From: Pseudomonadales bacterium
Lineage (GTDB): Bacteria > Pseudomonadota > Gammaproteobacteria > Pseudomonadales > JANQJO01
Reading direction: 5' to 3'
Assembly: GCA_028281605.1 (NCBI GenBank)
Contig: JANQJO010000035.1
Span: 1-35,872, forward strand
Length of the DNA stretch: 35,872 nucleotides
The notes under the pieces: model-generated
The model's input: only the letters and a program-made list of their open reading frames with translations
Database searches by the model: none
What the model was told of the DNA's origin: nothing
Shown here: positions 9,722-16,838 of the stretch, piece after piece
Layout of the letters: each line of letters starts with the position of its first letter
Position numbering within the stretch: the first letter of the stretch is position 1
Made by a program: the position numbers and the translations under genes

Positions 9722-10630
9722 TCAAACATCATCAGAATCGAACCCCCGAACTAACACAGTTTTTTCTGGATGATTGCTTTGAAAACTCAACCGCTGCTCT
9801 GAGTTGGCAGCTCCGAACCGAATAAATCTTAGATCTACCCACCTTAAATTGCTTAAACCTTCTAACAAAGTCAAATTTGAAATCCATGTACCCATTAAAT
9901 TAAGCTTTTCCAGTGAGGAAAACCGCAGCAAGAAAGAATAGTTTCTACAGTCACTGTATTGTAAATCGAGTGCTGTCAGGTTTGTTAATGAATTGGGTAT
10001 TTCTTGTCCGATGTCAAGAAATACTTTTAGACTTTTTAATTTTGGCAAATTTGCCAAATCTGACAGAGAGTTGTGATCAGCAATTTTAGGTAATGCAAGA
10101 TATTTTAAGTTTGAAAAAGCATTCATAATAGCCATTAACATCATACTACTTAGCGTCCAAGTTTGTAAGGATAAGTCGAGTTTTTCAATTTTCTTTTCAT
10201 ATTCCCCCGGAAATTGTGCGATTAGCATACAAATATTAGCGAAGTTGAGATTTGAATAATTGTCATTCTTTTCTACTTTTACACAAAGTATTTCTCTTTG
10301 TAACCTCACAAACAGTTGGGGTAAATTTTTGAATACTCTTTTATAATGGTTTTCATCAGAAGGTGTCAGTGACAATACCAACCCTTTAGAAACACGAGGT
10401 ATTATTCTTAACTTATCATCAGAAATAGTATTGCTTCGCCAAAACTGATTAACTGCGCGCATACTTTGCAATGTTGTTTTTGATAGCTGTCTTTTCTCTA
10501 TGCTAGATGCATATGTTATTCGATCTAAGAAACGATTAGCAACTAGTTGTAGTATATCCTTCTGCACACTCCCCCAGTTACTGGGAGGACCATCATTAAG
10601 AGCTTTATTACTTGCATCTGTAGCGAGCAC
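9722..10630 (-). CDS. LRR protein with a possible F-box-like N-terminus
   Basis: The 302-residue protein has no signal peptide. Residues 190-285 contain leucine-rich repeats: LPKLKSLKVFLDIGQEIPNS, LTNLTALDLQYSDC, FSSLEKLNLMGTWIS and LSNLRWVDLRFIRF. Residues 18-70 may be a divergent F-box (VQKDILQLVANRF, then SMRAVNQFWRS, like the second half of an F-box), but the linker between the two halves is longer than usual. The architecture parallels the two larger proteins at 19.9-24.4 kb. Such proteins in intracellular bacteria can act as secreted effectors that recruit host ubiquitin ligase; that role is inferred here. The GTG start at 10630 has AAGG seven or so bases upstream. It runs convergent to the SH3 gene across the inverted repeat. 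Confidence 0.75.
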   Translation of the reverse strand: MLATDASNKALNDGPPSNWGSVQKDILQLVANRFLDRITYASSIEKRQLSKTTLQSMRAVNQFWRSNTISDDKLRIIPRVSKGLVLSLTPSDENHYKRVFKNLPQLFVRLQREILCVKVEKNDNYSNLNFANICMLIAQFPGEYEKKIEKLDLSLQTWTLSSMMLMAIMNAFSNLKYLALPKIADHNSLSDLANLPKLKSLKVFLDIGQEIPNSLTNLTALDLQYSDCRNYSFLLRFSSLEKLNLMGTWISNLTLLEGLSNLRWVDLRFIRFGAANSEQRLSFQSNHPEKTVLVRGFDSDDV

Positions 10631-10732
10631 AACATAACACCTTGAAAGATTAAAATGGCCAATTTAGCGATTATCATAGAAACGACACTACATTAACTAT
10701 AAAACTGACCAGATAGTGAAATTTCACATCAT

Positions 10733-11917
10733 TTACAAACTCACTTCAACATCATCACAAGCCACCGAATTAAATGCCGCTTGCGTTTCAATAGACTCTA
10801 ACTCCGTTGGCTCACGCAAACTGATCAACCCCAGTTGTTTCATTTTTACTGAAGAAACTAACTCTTGAAAAGATAAGACAGGCAATCCATACAACTCATT
10901 TTCAATCAGCTTTCTCACATAACATCGAATATCTAATGCTACTACTAAAGCAGGCCTCGGCCCCATAATACGAACACCACCGACACAACCTACAATAGCC
11001 CGAACAACATCAGCCGTTTCTTCAGGCTCAAGATCTAAATAATTGCCCAACTGAGACTGTCTAATGCTGCCTCTAATATATTCTTCTAATTCCTGATCAA
11101 ACACATAGGCTGGCAACACATTATTAGGAGCATAGGTATAAGAAATCACTCGATTTAGACCAACCCTAACATATTCGGTCAACAATAAAGCATTTTTTTC
11201 CCTTGATGCCCAATGAACTAAAGTTTCCAGAATAATCCTCATGGGCTTTAACGACACGCCCTCTCTAACCAAACGCTGGAAAATTTCTGCAACCTTTTGT
11301 ATAGGCAACTGCCGGTACAGTTCTTTAACCAACTCTGGATACAGCTTCTCGCAAAGATTCAAAATTCTTTTCGATTCTTCTATGCCAACCAACTGACAAG
11401 CATGCTGGTATAAAACAAAAAGAAAATGGAGCTTTATCACTTGCGTACTCTCTAAAACTTTCATCTGCCTTTCACGCAAAAAAGTCTTATATTTTGCCTG
11501 AACCCAAACCATATCTTCACACAAAGCAGTAGAAACTATAGACTTAACCGGTATACCTAATAGCTTGCAATGATCGACATCTCCCAAGACAGCAACATGA
11601 TCAAGCAATAACTCCGCTTGTAAAATGGGACAGCTATACAGACAAACCTTATAGCTGGCTTGAGACAAACTATCTGATAACTCAATTGTCAATTCAGGTA
11701 CAGGAATACCCAATTCTTCATTGAGCTGCTTTCTTGCTATATCACATAGCTTAACAAGCTCATCTATGTCTACATACTTAGACACCAACTCTCTGCTTAA
11801 TACAATTGCAATCGGCCTAGTTTCAATCTGAAATAAAAAAGGTGCCGAAAGGTGATCATCATGCTCAGCTTGAACTGAACCATCCATTTTTTGTTGAAGT
11901 AACTCTGCTACGTCCAT
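10733..11917 (-). CDS. Standalone C-terminal cytosolic domain of a type III export gate (SctV/FlhA family)
   Basis: The 394 residues match the cytoplasmic half of the FHIPEP family, the ring-forming export gate of type III secretion and flagella. Visible blocks are ARKQLNEELGIPVPELTIEL, then KLYPELVKELYRQLPIQKV, REGVSLKPMRIILETLVHWA, LLTEYVRVGLNRVIS and RCYVRKLIENELYGLPVLSF. The last block resembles the injectisome SctV type more than FlhA. The usual eight-helix membrane half (about 330 residues) is missing: there is no hydrophobic segment and no membrane-encoding fragment upstream. The ATG at 11917 has AAGGG eight bases before it, so the short form looks deliberate rather than a remnant. It follows cnoX by 65 bp. 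No other type III gene is in the window. Function is unknown. Confidence 0.85.
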   Translation of the reverse strand: MDVAELLQQKMDGSVQAEHDDHLSAPFLFQIETRPIAIVLSRELVSKYVDIDELVKLCDIARKQLNEELGIPVPELTIELSDSLSQASYKVCLYSCPILQAELLLDHVAVLGDVDHCKLLGIPVKSIVSTALCEDMVWVQAKYKTFLRERQMKVLESTQVIKLHFLFVLYQHACQLVGIEESKRILNLCEKLYPELVKELYRQLPIQKVAEIFQRLVREGVSLKPMRIILETLVHWASREKNALLLTEYVRVGLNRVISYTYAPNNVLPAYVFDQELEEYIRGSIRQSQLGNYLDLEPEETADVVRAIVGCVGGVRIMGPRPALVVALDIRCYVRKLIENELYGLPVLSFQELVSSVKMKQLGLISLREPTELESIETQAAFNSVACDDVEVSL

Positions 11918-11982
11918 GTTCTTTCCCTTACAATGAATAAAGAAACTAAATACCTTAAGCCATACTGAAATTTCAACACGGC

Positions 11983-12882
11983 CTAGTGTAAATAGGTAAA
12001 TAGCTTTCTTCTCAAACCTTTTACTAGATCATGTTGCGGGCCCATCAAGTCCAATAACTGTAATAAAACTGTCTTACCCAGATCTTCCTTAAAATTCCGA
12101 TCTTTGGAAAAAATTAACCAGAAATGTTCCTTAGCCTGATCAAAGTCGAAATCTAAACTGGCATAAACTCCCAGACCATAACGTGTCATTAAGTCTTGGT
12201 CATCATTAACCAGCCTCTCTTGTAAAATATTCAGGGGCTCCAATACCTTAGAAGCTTCAAAAAAAGCAAGATAGGCTTGCGCCTGTTTTCTCTCTGAAGA
12301 CTTCTCTGGAAAAACCTGCAAAGCCTCTTCGGCCTGATCTTGGCGCCCTTGTTGAATATAAAGCTGTATCAGCTTAAGTCGATAGGCTTTTTGCTCTGCA
12401 TCCTCTTGCAAAGCCGATTCTAAAGCTGCAACCGCTTGATCAACTTGCCCCGCATCAACCGCTTGTTCTATCGACTGCAAAAACTGAGACTGATCATCAG
12501 CCTGCAACTCTTCAGCTTCAGCCTCGGCCTCCTCTTCACCCATTGGACCAACCAAACGTTCTAATAAAGCTTGGATATCAGCCTCGGGCTCCTGCCCTGT
12601 CAAATTTGCAACAATCTGGCCTTGCACTACAAGCTTAACCAATGGCACTTGCATTGCCCCCAACTGCTGAGCAATCATAGGGTGATCGTCTGTATTGAGC
12701 TTAGCTAAAAGAACACGCTCTTGATAACGGGTAACAACACGTGTAAAAACATCAAGACTGACTTTACTGACCTCAGAATAAGGCGCCCAAAAAACCAACA
12801 AAAGTGGCTTATGCACTGAGGATTGCAGTACATCTTGTAGATTTTGCTCATTTAACTCTACAACAGAGCCCATACTAACCAT
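11983..12882 (-). CDS. cnoX: CnoX/YbbN: thioredoxin-fold TPR chaperone-like protein
   Basis: A 299-residue cytoplasmic protein. Residues 5-112 form a thioredoxin fold (LLLVFWAPYSEVSKVSLDVF, LLAKLNTDDHPMIAQQLGAM, then the cis-proline segment QVPLVKL). Residues 135-299 form TPR-like helices ending in RRKLFTYLH, as in E. coli YbbN. E. coli CnoX protects proteins from aggregation and passes clients to GroEL and DnaK. The CxxC position reads SEVS, so both redox cysteines are absent and no thioredoxin activity is expected; E. coli CnoX itself keeps only one. An acidic linker (EEEAEAEAEE) joins the two domains. The SctV-like gene follows on the same strand. The start could be the first ATG or the one at residue 4. 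Confidence 0.9.
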   Translation of the reverse strand: MVSMGSVVELNEQNLQDVLQSSVHKPLLLVFWAPYSEVSKVSLDVFTRVVTRYQERVLLAKLNTDDHPMIAQQLGAMQVPLVKLVVQGQIVANLTGQEPEADIQALLERLVGPMGEEEAEAEAEELQADDQSQFLQSIEQAVDAGQVDQAVAALESALQEDAEQKAYRLKLIQLYIQQGRQDQAEEALQVFPEKSSERKQAQAYLAFFEASKVLEPLNILQERLVNDDQDLMTRYGLGVYASLDFDFDQAKEHFWLIFSKDRNFKEDLGKTVLLQLLDLMGPQHDLVKGLRRKLFTYLH

Positions 12883-13492
12883 AGACTTTCCTTTAAACTA
12901 AACATTCGCGTTTATATATCCAATCAATTGTTCAAAGCTAAATCGGTACTATCAAATCATAACATTTAAAACACACGAACTAAAAGCACAATTTTCAGCC
13001 GGTTTTTAGCTCGACTTTATCCATTCTGCAGGCTAACAGAAGGCCTAAAATTGATCTATTTGGGAACGGTAGAATTACAGGAACAATGGTGTCAGAATCT
13101 GTTTGCTAACAAAATCCACCCCATAAAAGGATTCACCATTGCCTCCCGAAATTATATCAATTTTATCAGTATTTGCACCTCTATTTTCTGCGCCCACCTG
13201 GTCAAAAACACAACTTCTGATTGTAAGCGCCTTACTTTGTCGAGGATCCAGGTGAGTCACCTCTAATACTTCGCATCATGGACAAATTGGAAAGGCGTAA
13301 AAGCAAAAAGATTAAAACGAAAGGTTACTATCATAATGCCGTACGCTCAAACCAATCGACAATTGTAAAATGTCTTGGGCTAAAATGGATTTGTATGTCT
13401 TGATCATGCCTTTGTCATAGTGTAAGAGACCTTGCATGAGACAGCTGAGTATCTGGTGGGGATAATTAATAGTGAAACACCATATAGAAAAG
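12883..13492. other. Gap of about 600 bp with weak coding-like remnant
   Basis: No complete gene is seen. On the minus strand, 13075-13260 is open from a GTG and reads protein-like (for example NRGANTDKIDIISGGNGESF), with in-frame residues extending slightly upstream of the GTG. I cannot assign it to a family. A second minus-strand frame at 13312-13542 overlaps the 3' end of the nuclease gene and is not convincing. The sequence may be debris at the edge of the 13-16 kb accessory island. Confidence 0.3.
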
Positions 13493-14068
13493 TTACAACG
13501 CACCAAAATGTATTCTTGCTTCGCCATTCTTAACAGTGACAACCTTATTGCGATAAAGCGTGTCGCTTATTTTAGTGAATTTGGCACTGTACACAGGCGC
13601 CTTCTTAACATTTCTGTTATCACTGGTTACTATCACATGTTTAAATATTATGTTTTTAAACGCTTTACCATAAAAAGCATGCAGCATCGAAAAAAGATAC
13701 TGAACATATAACTTTGAATTTAAGAGCTGCAATTCTGATTGTTTCTTTTTTATTCTACCTGACTTAAGATCAATAATATAAATTATACATTTCCCTTCTT
13801 TAACGGATATTAAAACTAAATCACAGCCTTTATTGACCCCACATCCATTTTTAGGATTGACGTAGCAGGATAATTGTTTAAAACAAAACTTATTTACATT
13901 CGATTTGAAATCCAAAGTAAATGCCAAAGAATCAGCAGGAACGCTAAGAATTTTTAATTTTTTTATTTTGCTTCCAAAGCCATCCTCTTTTACTAATAAT
14001 GAGTGATCGTCCATAGAAATTGAAAGAATGACTTCTGGATTGATGATCTCTTTAAGTGAATCCAACAT
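13493..14068 (-). CDS. Putative PD-(D/E)XK nuclease, partner of the ATPase
   Basis: This 191-residue protein is not one I recognise by name. Residues 80-104 read KGCDLVLISVKEGKCIIYII and then DLKSG. This is the pattern of a PD-(D/E)XK nuclease core: an aspartate (D83) ending one strand, then D100-x-K102 on the next strand, followed by a helix rich in Q, L and K (QSELQLLNSKLYVQYL). The rest is short mixed alpha/beta with many lysines. The ATG overlaps the ATPase stop by one base (TAATG), so the two are almost certainly translated together. By eye the base composition is more A+T rich than the flanking housekeeping genes. The likely role is DNA or RNA cleavage under control of the ATPase; that is an inference. 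Confidence 0.6.
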   Translation of the reverse strand: MLDSLKEIINPEVILSISMDDHSLLVKEDGFGSKIKKLKILSVPADSLAFTLDFKSNVNKFCFKQLSCYVNPKNGCGVNKGCDLVLISVKEGKCIIYIIDLKSGRIKKKQSELQLLNSKLYVQYLFSMLHAFYGKAFKNIIFKHVIVTSDNRNVKKAPVYSAKFTKISDTLYRNKVVTVKNGEARIHFGAL

Positions 14069-15429
14069 TACCCTTCCTCGATACCAAAAAATATATCTTC
14101 AGAAAGAGTATTAGACTCAGTGATTAAGCTGTCAAAAATGGACATATTGATACCGTACTTATCCACCTTAACCGCACTGATAGAATGATCTTCTGTTAAG
14201 TTAAACGCTTTCACTTGATTGGGTTGCAAAATATCTTGATCGATAATACCCGCTTTTTTCATTATTGAATCCTTTTTCTCAAAGTTATTGCTGAGCATTA
14301 TACGATTATTGATCTCTCTGATGAGGTAATCACTATGCGTTGTGATCATTACTTTGATCCCTATATTAACAAGTCTTGCAAGAAGGCTGGCCATTTTTCT
14401 TTGATTATCAGGATGTAAATTCAACTCTGGCTCATCAATAATCAATAAACCTTTTTTATCGGCTAGAAAATTGACATAAAGATCAATTAAAAATAAAGAC
14501 TTGATAGACGATGAAGCGATATAAACGGGGATACTGACTTTTTCTCGGTTACGTTCTTTTTTTGGCTGATAAAAAACTTGTTTATCAACTGATTTAAAAC
14601 TTCCTCCTAAAAGATCCTGCAATACCTCTAATATGTGCTTATATTCTTCCTTATTGCTTCGAATAAAGCTTTTTCTTTTGCTTAAATTCTCATAATCTCG
14701 GATAACCGTTATATTATCCTGAATGGGTCTGGCGTACCTCGACCTCATACTATTTAAAATAGTAATGGGATCAACTTCATCACTCTCAGTAAGGTGTTCG
14801 ATAATGGCATTTTTACTTACATCAAGTTCTTTATAAAATAAAGCGATACCTGTTCGCTCTGATGTCACAACAAATGGTTTAGGTAGCGTACTTGAAAACA
14901 AACAATTCGCAATGGCATCACTGACAACATCATTCAGAATTCTAATAGGGAGTTTATTATCATCCTCAACTTGTAATGCAATGGATAAAACATGCTCCCC
15001 AGGCGCTTTATCAAAAATAAGCTTTTCTGATCGACCAAATTTAGCCGTCTGCTTAAATTCAAGATCAGTATTTAGATTAAAACCCTTTGCGGAGAACTCA
15101 ACTTTTGATCTACAAAAAAAATCATCTGGCGCATTAAAATAATCTCCCAATCTTTTACTGTATTTTTTCGATGCATCACTAATATGATTTTTAAAGTCTT
15201 CACTATACCGCCTCAAATCGATTGACAAACTTCCTTCTTCTATTAAAGAAGAGATTTCTCCTTCAGAAAGCGCAAAATCCATCAGTTGCTTAAAGTGCTT
15301 GATAAATCCATAAATGCTATAACTCACATACGTTTTCCCAACATTATTGGGCCCGCAAATCAACGTCAAATCAGCTAACTCGATATCTCCCTTATCAACA
15401 AATCCAACATTTTCAAATTTAAATTTCAT
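14068..15429 (-). CDS. ABC-type AAA ATPase, RecF/OLD-like, defence-associated type
   Basis: The 453-residue protein carries an SMC/RecF-like ATPase: Walker A GPNNVGKT at residues 26-33, a long helical insertion, the segment SSIKSLFLIDLYVNFLADKK, then Walker B GLLIIDEPELNLHPDNQ (about 323-339) and the switch histidine in MITTHSDYLI (about 358-368). This matches the AAA_15/AAA_21 class found in OLD nucleases and in defence systems such as Septu, PARIS and Gabija. No TOPRIM domain follows; only about 85 residues remain after the switch region. A small PD-(D/E)XK-like gene overlaps its stop. Both genes sit as an isolated pair between two blocks of housekeeping genes. The system type is not assigned. 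Confidence 0.85.
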   Translation of the reverse strand: MKFKFENVGFVDKGDIELADLTLICGPNNVGKTYVSYSIYGFIKHFKQLMDFALSEGEISSLIEEGSLSIDLRRYSEDFKNHISDASKKYSKRLGDYFNAPDDFFCRSKVEFSAKGFNLNTDLEFKQTAKFGRSEKLIFDKAPGEHVLSIALQVEDDNKLPIRILNDVVSDAIANCLFSSTLPKPFVVTSERTGIALFYKELDVSKNAIIEHLTESDEVDPITILNSMRSRYARPIQDNITVIRDYENLSKRKSFIRSNKEEYKHILEVLQDLLGGSFKSVDKQVFYQPKKERNREKVSIPVYIASSSIKSLFLIDLYVNFLADKKGLLIIDEPELNLHPDNQRKMASLLARLVNIGIKVMITTHSDYLIREINNRIMLSNNFEKKDSIMKKAGIIDQDILQPNQVKAFNLTEDHSISAVKVDKYGINMSIFDSLITESNTLSEDIFFGIEEG

Positions 15430-15897
15430 AGCTTAACCATTTTCCAAGAGTTTATTTACAGTCCACACCTTTGCGTTCTATTCTTTGTAACCTATTAATA
15501 TAGGATTAAATTTTCTTTCATGCACAAGCATCAACAGCACCTCTGACTCACCCAGGCGAACACGCTAAATCAAGAGGGTGAGAACACACCAAAACAATAT
15601 CAAAAGGCCTTTGTCAGCTTAGATGACTAAAATTTGGATGCCACAATAATACCTGCTGCACTGTTTAAGGCAAGCGATGAATTGGTGAACCTTTACTTTA
15701 CAAGCCGGCAACGTACCGTTTCTGTTATTGGCCGTGAAGTACGGATCGAACTTATTTCTATAGATTGGACGACTGTAATGGTGAGGCTGGTTGTTCGATG
15801 GTTAGAAAAGACCTTTATTTAGTGAGTGATGGTGCTTATGATTGTATTGAGTTTGGGCATCACTGCAATTCATTCTGGACCTTGCTGTAGAGAATGA
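15430..15897. other. Gap of about 470 bp with unassigned open stretches
   Basis: No gene is recognised. On the plus strand, 15634-15822 is open from a TTG (including TVSVIGREVRIELISIDWTT). A second frame from the ATG near 15799 reads RKDLYLVSDGAYDCIEFGHH before a stop near 15890. The two overlapping frames could be one gene broken by a frameshift, but I find no family match. The region borders the ATPase-nuclease pair and may mark its insertion boundary. Confidence 0.25.
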
Positions 15898-16836
15898 TCA
15901 CTGCAATAAAGTGTCTGAACTGTGAGCTAAAGCCAAAGACAAATCAGCATAACGAAAACAATAACCTGCCTTCAGTGCTTTTTCAGGCACCGCCCGAATG
16001 CTGTCTAACAATAAACAAGCTTGCTCACCCAACATAAGCTTCAACAATACGGCAGGCACTTTCATAAAAGCAGGCCGATGCTCGGCTTTTGCCAGCATGC
16101 TCGCAAATTCTTTTTGCTGAACAGGATTGGGCGCCACACAATTAAAGGGCCCTGACAGCTGAGTATTTTCAGAAAAAAAATTGACCAAACCTAAAACATC
16201 TTGCACATGAATCCAAGGCAACCATTGCTTACCACTGCCTAAAGCCCCTCCTAAACCCCAACGATATACAGACTTCAATTTACCAAGTATACCACTATCA
16301 CCAGGGCCCAACACAGCGCCTAAACGTAGCAAACAGACTCGCACATCCAATGTATTGGCTTGCAAGGCCGCCTGTTCCCAACGTTCACAAAGCTCATGCG
16401 TAAACCCTGGTTTCCCAGAACATTGCTCATTTAGAATACAATCTTTGTTATCACCATAATACCCTACCGCAGAAGCCGACAACAGCAAAGACGGCTTGCG
16501 TCGTGCTTTATTCATCCATTGCACCAATTCTTCCGTTATCCCTACTCGACTGGTCAGCAAACGTTTTTTTTGTTGTACAGTCCATCTGCGCTCAGCAATC
16601 CCAACTCCACTCAAATTGATAACAATATCAAAATGCCTATCCAACGGCATCTGAGAACAGCGCTCAACCAATTCAACAGGATACATAGAATAATGAAAAC
16701 ACCTTTTTGCACGCACAGGGTCTCTGGTTAACACCACCAACCGATGACCTTGACGCAAAAACTCTTCAGCTAAAATTTGACCAATAAAACCTGTTCCGCC
16801 AGTCATGAGGATATTCTTATGCTTCACGCGCTCCAC
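15898..16836 (-). CDS. yfcH: TIGR01777 family NAD(P)-dependent epimerase/oxidoreductase (YfcH-like)
   Basis: This 312-residue extended short-chain dehydrogenase-like protein has the Rossmann nucleotide motif GGTGFIG at residues 13-19, then FDIVINLSGVGIAERRWT, SASAVGYYG (the YxxxK region is replaced, as is usual in this family), LLRLGAVLGPGDSGIL and the C-terminal DUF1731 segment (about 250-300). The substrate of the family in bacteria is unknown; E. coli YfcH is the closest named relative. Its ATG lies two bases downstream of the rep stop codon, so the two form an operon on the minus strand. Length and motif order are normal. Confidence 0.92.
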   Translation of the reverse strand: MERVKHKNILMTGGTGFIGQILAEEFLRQGHRLVVLTRDPVRAKRCFHYSMYPVELVERCSQMPLDRHFDIVINLSGVGIAERRWTVQQKKRLLTSRVGITEELVQWMNKARRKPSLLLSASAVGYYGDNKDCILNEQCSGKPGFTHELCERWEQAALQANTLDVRVCLLRLGAVLGPGDSGILGKLKSVYRWGLGGALGSGKQWLPWIHVQDVLGLVNFFSENTQLSGPFNCVAPNPVQQKEFASMLAKAEHRPAFMKVPAVLLKLMLGEQACLLLDSIRAVPEKALKAGYCFRYADLSLALAHSSDTLLQ

Positions 16837-16838
16837 GC

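Noticed and set aside
9730..9750. A tRNA T-loop-like string (GGGTTCGATTC on the minus strand)
   Set aside because: The flanking bases do not form a T-stem, no acceptor or anticodon arms fit, and it lies inside the C-terminal codons of the LRR gene.
13051..13266. 71-codon plus-strand frame
   Set aside because: Composition does not look coding and it lies opposite the slightly more protein-like minus-strand stretch.
13312..13542. 76-codon minus-strand frame
   Set aside because: It overlaps the end of the nuclease gene in another frame, has no ribosome site and shows no recognisable motif.
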